From assembly GCA_035524315.1 (NCBI GenBank), contig DATKPD010000067.1, positions 23,141 through 87,140 of the forward strand: a stretch of DNA of 64,000 nucleotides. Reading direction: 5' to 3'. Within the stretch, counting starts at the first letter, position 1. The number at the start of each line of letters is the position of its first letter. Source of the DNA: BOG-938 sp035524315 (GTDB lineage: Bacteria; Pseudomonadota; Alphaproteobacteria; Caulobacterales; Caulobacteraceae). Below the pieces are notes generated by a model, which saw nothing but the letters and a program-made list of their open reading frames with translations, searched no databases and was not told where the DNA came from. Position numbers and translations under genes: made by a program. Shown here one piece after another: positions 24,521 to 31,926 of this stretch.

Positions 24521-26127
24521 GCGAGGCGCACCACGTGGTCGGCGGCGGCGGCCAGCGCCGGCGAGTGGGTCGCGGCGACGACCGTGCGCCCCGCGCTGAC
24601 CTGACGCAGAAGGGCGATGATTTCGGCTTCGGCCTGGGGGTCGAGATCGGCGGTGGGCTCGTCGAGCAACAGCAGGGGCGCGGCCTTGAGCAGCGCGCGG
24701 GCCAGGGCCAGGCGCCGGCGTTCGCCGCCCGACAGCCCCGATCCGCGTTCGTTCAGCCGCAGCGCCTCGCCCTCCACGCGCCGGGCGAGCGCGGGGCCCA
24801 GCCCAACTCTGAGGGCCATGTCCTTGGCCGCGTCGTCGCTGACGCCCGGCGCGGCGGCCTTCAGATTGTCGAGCACCGTGCCCGGCAGGAACGCCGGCGC
24901 CTGCCCGGCCCAACTGACGGGGCAGGCCATAGCTGCACCCGGCGCAAGGCCGCCGATCTGGACTTCGCCGCCATCCAGAGCGACCAGACCCAGCAGCGCC
25001 GCCAGAAGGGAGGATTTGCCCGAGCCGGTCTCGCCGACCAACGCTGTGAGACGGCCGGCCGGGGCTTCGGCGTCGATCGGGCCGATCACCACATCGTCGA
25101 AACGCAGGGTCGCGCCGTGAAAGGTCACGGCGGGCGCGGCGGAGGCGGCCATGGCGTCGTCCGTCGGTGCGCGGTCTGGGATCGGCGGCGTCAAGCGCAG
25201 ACGCGCGGCGGCGGCTTCGCCCATCTGCTTCTCATGATAGGCCCCGGCCAGGCGGCGCATGGGCGCGTAGAACTCGGGCGCCAGGGCCAGGGCGAAGAAG
25301 GCGCGGGCAAAATCCAGTCGCTCGGGGACTCTGAACGGCAACAGATGCAGCAGGGAAAATCCGCAGTAGACAGCGACCAGCGCCACCGACACGGCGGCGA
25401 AGAACTCCAGCGCGCCCGTCGAGATGAAGGCGATGCGCAGGACTCCCAAGGTCCTGGCGCTGACCTCGCGCGCGGCGATGGCGACGCGTTCGGTCTCGGC
25501 CGCCTCGGCCTGGAACGCCAGGATCACGGGCAGGGCGCGCACGCGATCGACGAACAGTCCCGACAATCGCGCCAGGGCGTCGAGCTGACGCCCAGCCGCG
25601 CCGGCCGCCGCGCCGCCCGCCATCGCCATCAAAGCCACAAAGGGGACCAGGGTGGCCAGCAGGATCGCGGCCGCCAACGGACTGGCGAGGGCCGCCAGCG
25701 CGGCGATGGCCAGCGGCGCCAGGCGCGCCTCCAGTTCGGCCGGACGAAAGCGCGCGAAGTAGCCATCCAGCGCCTCGACCGTTTCGACGGCAAGGGCGGC
25801 CGCCTCCCCTAGCGCGGCGTCGCCGCGCACGCGGGCGAGCGCCGCGGCGAGCACCTGGCGGCGAACCCTGGCCTTGACCTTGCGGGCGTGCGCCGCCGCC
25901 AGGCGCAGCATCAGCCACGCGATGGCCGCCCGGGCCATGAGGACCAGCGCCAGGATCGGCGCGGCCCAGGCGGTTCCCGTCAACACGCTGGTCAGCGCCG
26001 CGGCGAAGGCCCCCGCCGCGACAGCGTTGATCAAGGTCAAGGCGGAAAGGGCGCGATTGGGCGAACCTGCCTCAATGCCGATGGTCTTCAGCCAAAGGCG
26101 ATCCGCGCGGGGGCTTGCGGAACTCAT
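24517..26127 (-). CDS. cydD: Thiol reductant ABC exporter subunit CydD
   Basis: A 536-aa ABC transporter with about six membrane helices in the first 300 residues and an ATPase domain with Walker A GETGSGKSSLLAAL, signature LSGGERRRLALARAL and Walker B LLLLDEPTADLD. Partner of CydC, which follows by ATGA overlap. It diverges from cydA across about 96 bp that must hold both promoters; no FNR-type box was found in that stretch. The gene pair next to cydAB matches its role in assembly of the bd oxidase. Confidence 0.92.
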   Translation of the reverse strand: MSSASPRADRLWLKTIGIEAGSPNRALSALTLINAVAAGAFAAALTSVLTGTAWAAPILALVLMARAAIAWLMLRLAAAHARKVKARVRRQVLAAALARVRGDAALGEAAALAVETVEALDGYFARFRPAELEARLAPLAIAALAALASPLAAAILLATLVPFVALMAMAGGAAAGAAGRQLDALARLSGLFVDRVRALPVILAFQAEAAETERVAIAAREVSARTLGVLRIAFISTGALEFFAAVSVALVAVYCGFSLLHLLPFRVPERLDFARAFFALALAPEFYAPMRRLAGAYHEKQMGEAAAARLRLTPPIPDRAPTDDAMAASAAPAVTFHGATLRFDDVVIGPIDAEAPAGRLTALVGETGSGKSSLLAALLGLVALDGGEVQIGGLAPGAAMACPVSWAGQAPAFLPGTVLDNLKAAAPGVSDDAAKDMALRVGLGPALARRVEGEALRLNERGSGLSGGERRRLALARALLKAAPLLLLDEPTADLDPQAEAEIIALLRQVSAGRTVVAATHSPALAAAADHVVRLA

Positions 26128-26223
26128 GGTCCAGTCACGTCGCGACTGTCCGTGTTCGTCCTGGCCGCCGCTGGACCGCTAACGGGGAAACACCGGGCCA
26201 CCCTAGGGATGCAATCAGCCGCC

Positions 26224-27786
26224 ATGGACCCCACTGAACTTTCCCGCCTGCAGTTCGCGCTCACGGCGATGTACCACTTTCTGTTCGTCCCGTTGACGCT
26301 CGGGCTGTCGTTCTTGTTGGTCATCATGGAGAGCATCTATGTGCTCACCCGGCGGCCGATCTGGCGCACGATCACGCGATTCTGGGCCACGATCTTCGGC
26401 ATCAACTTCGTCCTGGGCGTGGCGACCGGCCTGACCATGGAGTTCGAGTTCGGGACCAACTGGTCCTACTACTCAACCTACGTCGGGGACATCTTCGGCG
26501 CGCCGCTCGCCATCGAGGGGCTGATGGCTTTCTTCCTGGAGGCCACGTTCGTCGGACTGATGTTCTTCGGCTGGGACCGACTGTCGAAAGTCGGCCACCT
26601 GACCGTCACCTTCATGGTGGCGCTGGGCTCGAACCTGTCCGCCCTGTGGATCTTGATCGCCAACGGCTGGATGCAGAACCCGGTCGGCGCGGCGTTCAAC
26701 CCTGACACCATGCGCATGGAGGTGACGAACTTCGAAGCCGTGCTGTTCAACCCGGTCGCCCAGGCCAAGTTCGTCCATACGGTCAGCGCCGGTTACACCT
26801 GTGCATCGGTGTTCGTGCTGGGCGTCTCGGCGCTGATGATGCTGGGCGGCAAGTGGCCGCGCGTGGCCAAGCGCTCCTTCGCTGTGGCCGCGGCGTTCGG
26901 CCTGGCGTCCTCGCTGTCGGTCGTCGTGCTCGGAGACGAAAGCGGCTACACCCTGACGGACAACCAGAAAATGAAGTTGGCCGCGCTCGAGGCCATGTGG
27001 AATACCGAGCCCGCGCCCGCCGGCCTGACCGCGTTCGGCCTGCCTGACATGAAGACCCGTACGACCCACGCGGCGATCAAGATTCCCTATGTCCTGGGCC
27101 TGATCGCGACCCGCAGCCTGGATCGTCCGGTCGAAGGCATCTTGCCCCTCGTCGCCGACTCCGAGGCGCGCATCGCGCGCGGCGTGCAAGCCTATGACGC
27201 TCTGCAGCGCATCAAGGCCGACCCGGCCGACGCGCGCGCCCGGGCCGAGTTCGACCTGCACCGCGCCGACCTGGGCTATGGCCTGCTGCTGAAGCGCTAT
27301 GTCAGCGACCCGCGCACCGCCGATAAGGCGACCATAGACAAGGCCGCCTGGGACACCGTGCCCGATGTGCCCCTGCTGTTCTGGGTGTTCCGGATCATGG
27401 CGGCGATCGGCTTCGTGCAGATCGCGGTGTTCGCCGCCGCGTTCCTGATGGCCTCGCTGAACCGGATAAACGCCAAATGGCTGCTCTACGCGGCGGTCGC
27501 CATCATCCCGCTGCCCTGGATCAGTTGCGAAGCCGGCTGGGTGCTGGCCGAGATCGGGCGCCAGCCGTGGTCCGTGGACGGTGTGTTGCCAACCTTCCTC
27601 AGCGCCTCCAGCCTGACCGCCGCGCAGGTGCTCACCACTATCGTCGGCTTCACCGTGCTTTACGGAACGCTGGCGGTGATCGAGGTCGGCCTGATCGTCC
27701 GCACGATCCGCCGCGGCCCCTACGACCATCACGAAGATCCCGTCGATGCTCGCGGCAAGGCGAGCGTCCTGGCCGCCGCCGAATAG
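26224..27786 (+). CDS. cydA: Cytochrome bd ubiquinol oxidase subunit I
   Basis: A 520-aa heme-binding membrane subunit. SRLQFALTAMYHFLFVPLTL holds the heme b595/d ligand histidine region, GYTLTDNQKMKLAALEAMW begins the Q loop and GWVLAEIGRQPW is the conserved quinol-oxidase motif. The long Q loop of roughly E. coli CydA length places it in the L subfamily, in line with cydDC and cydX next door. I chose the ATG at 26224 by comparison with E. coli CydA (start 5-6 residues before LSRLQ); an ATG at 26209 is also in frame. The enzyme reduces oxygen with very high affinity under low oxygen. Confidence 0.95.
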   Translation: MDPTELSRLQFALTAMYHFLFVPLTLGLSFLLVIMESIYVLTRRPIWRTITRFWATIFGINFVLGVATGLTMEFEFGTNWSYYSTYVGDIFGAPLAIEGLMAFFLEATFVGLMFFGWDRLSKVGHLTVTFMVALGSNLSALWILIANGWMQNPVGAAFNPDTMRMEVTNFEAVLFNPVAQAKFVHTVSAGYTCASVFVLGVSALMMLGGKWPRVAKRSFAVAAAFGLASSLSVVVLGDESGYTLTDNQKMKLAALEAMWNTEPAPAGLTAFGLPDMKTRTTHAAIKIPYVLGLIATRSLDRPVEGILPLVADSEARIARGVQAYDALQRIKADPADARARAEFDLHRADLGYGLLLKRYVSDPRTADKATIDKAAWDTVPDVPLLFWVFRIMAAIGFVQIAVFAAAFLMASLNRINAKWLLYAAVAIIPLPWISCEAGWVLAEIGRQPWSVDGVLPTFLSASSLTAAQVLTTIVGFTVLYGTLAVIEVGLIVRTIRRGPYDHHEDPVDARGKASVLAAAE

Positions 27787-27798
27787 GACACAGAACCC

Positions 27799-28947
27799 AT
27801 GGCCATTCCGCTCGACTATCCGACCCTGCGCGTCATCTGGTGGGCCCTGCTGGGCGTGCTTTTGATCGGTTTCGCCCTGACCGACGGCTTCGACCTCGGC
27901 ACGGCGGCGCTGCTGCCTTTCGTCGCCCACGACGATCGCCAGCGGCGCATGGTGATCAACACCATCGGGCCGACGTGGGAAGGCAACCAGGTGTGGTTCA
28001 TCCTGGGCGGCGGCGCGATCTTCGCGGCGTGGCCGTTCGTCTACGCGGTCAGTTTCTCCGGCTTCTACTTGGCCATGTTCGCGGTGCTCGCCTCGCTCAT
28101 CCTGCGGCCGGTCGGCTTCAAGTATCGGTCCAAGCGGCCGGGAAAAATCTGGCGCGCGGCATGGGACTGGGCGCTGTTCGTGGGCGGTTTCGCCCCGGCC
28201 CTGGTGTTCGGGGTCGCCGTCGGCAACGTGCTGCAGGGCGCGCCCTTCCGGCTCGATAGCGATCTGCGCGCGACCTATCTCGGCGCCTTCCTGGGCCTGT
28301 TCACGCCCTTTACCCTGGTGTGCGGCCTGCTATCGACGGCCATGCTGGTGACGCACGGCGCGGCGTGGCTGACGATAAAGGCCGAGATGGGACCGGTGCG
28401 CGACCGGGCGCGGGCGATCGGTCAGAGCGCGGCGATCGCTTCGATCGTGCTGTTCGCGCTCGGTTACCTGTTCGTCGCCTTCGGGAGCCTTGGCTACCAC
28501 CTCGTCCAATCGTCCGATCCGGCTGGTCCGTCCAACCCCCTGCGGTCGATGGCCGTTGCCCAGCCTGGCGCCTGGCTCGCTAACTTCCATGCGCATGGCT
28601 GGATGTGGCTGGCGCCCGCGCTCGGCTTCGGCGGCGCGATCCTGGCTTTCCTGGGCATCCGCGGCGGCCGCGAGGTCCCCGCGTTCGCAGGTTCGTCGCT
28701 GGCGGCCACCGGCATCATCGCCACGGTCGGGCTGTCGATGTTTCCCTTCATTCTGCCCAGCAGCATCGATCCCCGGTCGAGCCTGACAGTGTGGAATGCG
28801 TCGTCCAGTCACTTCACCCTGTTCCTGATGCTGTTGGTCACGCTGGTGTTCCTGCCGATCGTGCTGGCCTACACGGCGTGGGCGTTCAAGGTCATGTGGG
28901 GCCGGTCGACCACCGCCGCCCTCGCGACCAATCCCGATCTCTACTGA
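27799..28947 (+). CDS. cydB: Cytochrome bd ubiquinol oxidase subunit II
   Basis: A 382-aa multi-pass membrane protein. Seen: the start DYPTLRVIWWALLGVLLIGF with ALTDGFDLGTAALLPFV, then GPTWEGNQVWFILGGGAIFAAWP, both hallmarks of CydB, and about eight hydrophobic segments. It follows cydA by 12 bp and precedes cydX by 17 bp, so the three form one transcript. It supports the heme-bearing subunit. Confidence 0.96.
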   Translation: MAIPLDYPTLRVIWWALLGVLLIGFALTDGFDLGTAALLPFVAHDDRQRRMVINTIGPTWEGNQVWFILGGGAIFAAWPFVYAVSFSGFYLAMFAVLASLILRPVGFKYRSKRPGKIWRAAWDWALFVGGFAPALVFGVAVGNVLQGAPFRLDSDLRATYLGAFLGLFTPFTLVCGLLSTAMLVTHGAAWLTIKAEMGPVRDRARAIGQSAAIASIVLFALGYLFVAFGSLGYHLVQSSDPAGPSNPLRSMAVAQPGAWLANFHAHGWMWLAPALGFGGAILAFLGIRGGREVPAFAGSSLAATGIIATVGLSMFPFILPSSIDPRSSLTVWNASSSHFTLFLMLLVTLVFLPIVLAYTAWAFKVMWGRSTTAALATNPDLY

Positions 28948-28964
28948 GCCTGAGGAGGCCTGAC

Positions 28965-29078
28965 ATGTGGTACTTCACCTGGGTGCTCGGCCTCGGCCTG
29001 GCGGTCGCGTTCGGCGTGCTCAACGGCGTGTGGCACGAGCTTCGCCACAGCGACCAAGGCGACGCTGGCCAGGACTAA
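28965..29078 (+). CDS. cydX: Cytochrome bd oxidase small subunit CydX
   Basis: A 37-aa protein with one membrane helix: MWYFTWVLGLGLAVAFGVLN followed by GVWHE, the CydX/YbgT consensus. It stabilises the heme pocket of bd oxidase. The ATG follows GAGGAGG by 7 bases. It ends 21 bp before the strong terminator, closing the operon. A longer upstream frame exists but lies within cydB in another register. Confidence 0.93.
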   Translation: MWYFTWVLGLGLAVAFGVLNGVWHELRHSDQGDAGQD

Positions 29079-29099
29079 AGGCGCGATCAGGACAGAAAG

Positions 29100-29131
29100 C
29101 GCCCGGCCGATGCAAGCGGCCGGGCGTTTTT
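29100..29131 (+). terminator. Rho-independent terminator after cydABX
   Basis: CGCCCGGCCG pairs with CGGCCGGGCG across a 7-base loop and is followed by TTTTT. The complementary strand reads a hairpin then GCTTTCTGT, so it may also end leftward transcripts from 29177. Confidence 0.92.
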
Positions 29132-29176
29132 CGTTGGGCCTATTCGCCGATGGCGATCGCCCGCGAACTTTCGGGC

Positions 29177-29419
29177 TTAGGGCGCGCTGACCGACGCCAG
29201 CACATCGCCCGGCTCCAGGACGGCGCCTGGTGATTGTCTGCGCTGAAGCAGGCCCGCGATCGGCGCCAGGATTTCGTGGCGGGCGTCCTGGATGATCACC
29301 AGAGCCACCGGTTGGCCGGCGTGGACCGGTTCGAGGTTGGCGACGCACCAGTGATCAAGGATCGCCTGCTGGGTCATGCCGTTGGTCCACAACGCGTCGT
29401 CGATGCGGATGTCGCTCAT
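29177..29419 (-). CDS. Lipoyl/biotin-carrier-like domain protein lacking the lysine
   Basis: An 80-aa protein with the barrel pattern of lipoyl domains: PVHAGQPVALVIIQDARHEI, then LAPIAGLLQ, then PGAVLEPGDVLASV. In true carriers the hairpin tip has a modified lysine; here the aligned position is Asp (IIQDARHE), so it cannot carry lipoate or biotin there. It follows the universal stress protein gene by 14 bp in the same direction and is probably in its operon, thus likely made under low oxygen. The function of the domain without lysine is unknown. Confidence 0.72.
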   Translation of the reverse strand: MSDIRIDDALWTNGMTQQAILDHWCVANLEPVHAGQPVALVIIQDARHEILAPIAGLLQRRQSPGAVLEPGDVLASVSAP

Positions 29420-29433
29420 GGTGATGATTCCGT

Positions 29434-30249
29434 TCAGTGGCTAAACAGGACGTACTTGGAGCAGCGATCGAGCAGGTCCTGGGTCACGCCGCCCAGAGCC
29501 CATTCGCGCAGGCGGACATGTCCATAGGCGCCGGCCACGATGAGGTCGGCGTTGAACCTGTGAGCGGCGTCGATCAGTTTGGAACTGGCTTCCCCATGCC
29601 CGCTGGGGATGAGATCGCGCACCACCCGCACGTCATGAAGGGTCAGTCGCCGGACCACGTCCTTGAGCTCCGCCTCGACCTGGTCGCGGGCGTCGGCGGA
29701 ACATACGGCGGACAACATCACATGGTCGGCGCGCTTGAGAAACGGCAATGCGTCGCTCAAGGCGCGGCGCGCCTCGCGGCCGTCGCGCCAGGCGAACAGG
29801 ACGCGCTTGCCGGTGAGCGGCGGACCCTCTTCGGGCGCGACCAGAACCGGCGCGCCGGCGCGCAACACCAGGTCGCCCACCGCGCAGAAGTTGCCGCGCC
29901 CGGCTGAGGCGCCCGTTCTGTGCGCGACCACCAGGTCCGCCCCGCGGGCGCAGGCGACCACGGCGTCCACCGGGTCGGTCGATTGATAGAGCCAGCTCGC
30001 GTCGGCGCCCAGGCTGGCGGTCGCGCTCCGAAACCGCTGCTCCGCCGACGCGGCGTCGTCCTTGATCTGGTCTCTCAGGGCCTGGATCAGCGTCCCTTCG
30101 GCGTAGCCGTAGAGCGCAGGATCGATCGCCTCGGCGCCCAGGCCGGTGATGTGGGCCGAGAACATCTTGGCCACCTCGATCGCCACCTCCAAGGCGCGGC
30201 CCGAGCCCCAGTCAGGCTCCACGTGGGTCAGGACGGTCTTGATCGACAT
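29434..30249 (-). CDS. Universal stress protein, tandem UspA domains
   Basis: A 271-aa protein with two Usp halves. The first (about 1-140) runs from IKTVLTHVEPDWGSGRALEV to DLVLRAGAPVLVAP, and the second (about 145-271) from KRVLFAWRDGREARRAL to GAYGHVRLREWALGGVTQDL, which is the G2xG9G(S/T)-like nucleotide motif in a weakened form. Such proteins support survival of anoxia and stress. A candidate FNR box (30301-30314) lies 51 bp upstream, with the downstream lipoyl-like gene in tow. Confidence 0.85.
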   Translation of the reverse strand: MSIKTVLTHVEPDWGSGRALEVAIEVAKMFSAHITGLGAEAIDPALYGYAEGTLIQALRDQIKDDAASAEQRFRSATASLGADASWLYQSTDPVDAVVACARGADLVVAHRTGASAGRGNFCAVGDLVLRAGAPVLVAPEEGPPLTGKRVLFAWRDGREARRALSDALPFLKRADHVMLSAVCSADARDQVEAELKDVVRRLTLHDVRVVRDLIPSGHGEASSKLIDAAHRFNADLIVAGAYGHVRLREWALGGVTQDLLDRCSKYVLFSH

Positions 30250-30300
30250 GGCGGCCTCCGCGGCGAGAGAACCACTATGGGCCGGTTGGCGAGGGCTGCT

Positions 30301-30314
30301 GTGATCGGCGTCAA
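30301..30314 (-). promoter_or_regulatory. Candidate FNR/FixK box upstream of usp
   Basis: GTGATCGGCGTCAA matches TTGAT-N4-RTCAA except for the first base. Its centre is 58 bp from the usp start. Confidence 0.5.
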
Positions 30315-30353
30315 TGACTCACGATCGCCGTCGGCTTTTGGGCGGTGCAAAGT

Positions 30354-30367
30354 TTGCGTCAGGTCAA
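30354..30367 (+). promoter_or_regulatory. Candidate FixK box upstream of the 55-aa membrane protein
   Basis: TTGCGTCAGGTCAA fits the looser FixK2-type pattern TTG(A/C)-N6-(T/G)CAA. Its reverse complement (TTGACCTGACGCAA) resembles the site at 31057-31070. The centre lies 62 bp before the ATG at 30423. Confidence 0.45.
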
Positions 30368-30422
30368 TGCCGGGCGGGCGTGCGCGGAGACTATGGGCGG
30401 GCTACAACAGAAAGGCGCCGCC

Positions 30423-30590
30423 ATGACCCCGTTCCTTTACCTGGTTATCGCCGTATTTGTCGCCTTCATGGCGACCTTGGGAACCATCGCTGTCTGGTCT
30501 TCGCGGCCAAACAGCAAAGCCGCCGCCACGGCCACGTCCGCGCGACGCGCCTCACGCGGCGCGCCCGCCCGCGCCAACAGCGCCCACTAG
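30423..30590 (+). CDS. Small single-pass membrane protein, 55 aa
   Basis: The first 26 residues (FLYLVIAVFVAFMATLGTIA and flanks) form one membrane helix; the rest is a basic, alanine-rich tail ending in NSAH. It resembles no family I can name. It has its own candidate FixK box and sits alone between two leftward transcripts, which argues that it is a real small protein made under low oxygen. It could assist a respiratory membrane complex, but this is inference. Confidence 0.55.
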   Translation: MTPFLYLVIAVFVAFMATLGTIAVWSSRPNSKAAATATSARRASRGAPARANSAH

Positions 30591-30606
30591 CAAAGGTGCG
30601 TCGTGA

Positions 30607-30629
30607 CGCCGGCCATGGTCCGGCCGGCG
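30607..30629. terminator. Hairpin between convergent genes
   Basis: CGCCGGCC and GGCCGGCG form an 8-bp stem over a 7-base loop, exactly filling the gap between the 55-aa protein gene and the receiver gene. No T run follows on either strand, so termination strength is uncertain. Confidence 0.4.
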
Positions 30630-30630
30630 A

Positions 30631-31023
30631 TTACGGCTGCGTCAGGAGGGCGCCGATGCGCCGGTTCAGCACATCGTTGAGGAGGGGCTTTTCGACAATG
30701 ACGGCGCGCATCTGTTCGGCCGCCAGGCGGCATTTGCGGTCGGGATGGCTCGTGATCAGGATCAGCGGCGCTTCGACGCCTTGCTGGCGCAGGCGCTTGG
30801 CCAAAGCCAGTCCGTCCATGTCGCCTAGGCGATAGTCGATCACCAAGCACTGCGGCGTCGCCTCATTCGCCGCCTCGAGCGCGGAGTCGACATCGCCGCA
30901 GACGCGCGCGTCGTAGCCGTCGGATCCGAGCGAATAGGCCAAGGCCGCGAGCAGGTCCAGGTCGTCGTCGACAACCAGGACAAGGGGCTTGCGGGGCAGC
31001 GTGGGGGCAGGAGCGAGCGTCAT
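30631..31023 (-). CDS. Single-domain response regulator, FixT-like candidate
   Basis: A 130-aa receiver with no output domain. Acidic pair D19/D20, phosphoacceptor D63 (VIDYRLGDMDG), T91 (LILITS) and K112 (VEKPLL) are all present. Three cysteines (C42, C59, C98) are unusual for a receiver. In Caulobacter, FixT is a lone receiver made under FixK control that inhibits the sensor kinase FixL and binds an Fe-S cluster; the neighbouring FixK-like gene, a FixK box 33 bp upstream and the cysteines make this a candidate FixT. No FixL or FixJ gene is in the window. FixT identity is inference. Confidence 0.8.
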   Translation of the reverse strand: MTLAPAPTLPRKPLVLVVDDDLDLLAALAYSLGSDGYDARVCGDVDSALEAANEATPQCLVIDYRLGDMDGLALAKRLRQQGVEAPLILITSHPDRKCRLAAEQMRAVIVEKPLLNDVLNRRIGALLTQP

Positions 31024-31056
31024 GAGGCCACGCTAGCCGCGCGAAGACCGCGCACC

Positions 31057-31070
31057 TTGACTTCACGCAA
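31057..31070 (-). promoter_or_regulatory. Candidate FixK box upstream of the receiver gene
   Basis: TTGACTTCACGCAA fits TTG(A/C)-N6-(T/G)CAA. Its centre is 40 bp before the receiver start at 31023 and 168 bp before the FixK-like gene, so it more likely serves the receiver gene. Confidence 0.5.
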
Positions 31071-31231
31071 TTCGCCGCCGGCTCGATCGATATAATGGGT
31101 GCGCAGGGTCCGCCACGCGCTGAGGGCTTCTCCTTACGGGCTGACCCGTAAGGAGAGGACCTGAATTTCGGCCGCGCGCCGCGCGCCCTATGCCTGCGTC
31201 ATCGCATTCTTCTCATTGAGGACCGACGACC

Positions 31232-31888
31232 ATGGCCGCCAGTTTTGACCCGCCGATCGAGACCGAATGCCCGACGCCGGCCGCGGCCTGGGCGGGTGTT
31301 CGCATGTCCTACGACCGGGACGAAGAGATCTTCGGCGAAGGCGAGCCGGCGCGGAACGTCTATATGGTCGTCAGCGGCGCGGTGCGGACCTATCGCGTCC
31401 TGGCCGACGGCCGACGCCAGATCGTGGAATTTCACTTGGCCGGGGACGTGTTCGGCTTCGACGGCGATCCCACCCATAACCTGACCGCCGAAGCGATCGG
31501 CGAAGTGACCTTGCAGGTCATGCGGCGGACCGCCTTTTTCGAGACCGACAGGCCCGACGCCCCCGGCGCCGGCCATGCGTGGGCCACCCTGCTGCGCAAG
31601 CTTCAGCGGGCCGAGGCCCATGTGATCATGCTGGGCCGGCAAAGCGCGTGTGAGCGGGTGGCCTCCTTCCTGCTCGATATGCGCGGGCGCATGATCCGGG
31701 CAGGCTTCGACGGCGACGGCATCAGCCTGCCGATGACGCGTCAGGATATCGCCGACTATCTCGGCCTGACGATCGAAACGGTGTCTCGCACGTTTTCGCA
31801 ACTTCAGGTCTCCGGGATGATCGAGCTGCCCTCGCGTCGCAGCGTGGTCGTGCGTAACCTGGCCGCGATGGACCGTATCTGCGCCTGA
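31232..31888 (+). CDS. Crp/Fnr-family regulator, FixK-like
   Basis: A 218-aa protein with a cyclic-nucleotide-type sensor barrel (about 25-115), a dimer helix (about 125-155) and a winged helix-turn-helix (about 168-200). The recognition helix has ETVSRTF, the E--SR triad that reads TTGAT half-sites. Only one cysteine lies near the N-terminus (ETECPTP), so the 4Fe-4S ligand set of FNR is missing and it must be controlled by its amount, as with FixK. The sites around it that match TTGAY-N4-RTCAA are its natural targets. Confidence 0.87.
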   Translation: MAASFDPPIETECPTPAAAWAGVRMSYDRDEEIFGEGEPARNVYMVVSGAVRTYRVLADGRRQIVEFHLAGDVFGFDGDPTHNLTAEAIGEVTLQVMRRTAFFETDRPDAPGAGHAWATLLRKLQRAEAHVIMLGRQSACERVASFLLDMRGRMIRAGFDGDGISLPMTRQDIADYLGLTIETVSRTFSQLQVSGMIELPSRRSVVVRNLAAMDRICA

Positions 31889-31926
31889 CCGCCCAGGCGG
31901 CGCCCGTAGTCCTCGCGGAGGGACCG

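Noticed and set aside
24521..24913. N-terminal extension of cydC into cydD
   Set aside because: Reads through cydD out of frame; the ATGA overlap at 24517-24520 and family length fix the start at 24520.
26128..26223. FNR box in the cydD-cydA divergent promoter region
   Set aside because: Looked for because the oxidase is usually oxygen-controlled, but no TTGAY-N4-RTCAA-like word is present.
26473..27930. 485-aa frame antisense to cydA
   Set aside because: Rich in Gln, Arg and His with no domain, opposite to a firm cydA gene.
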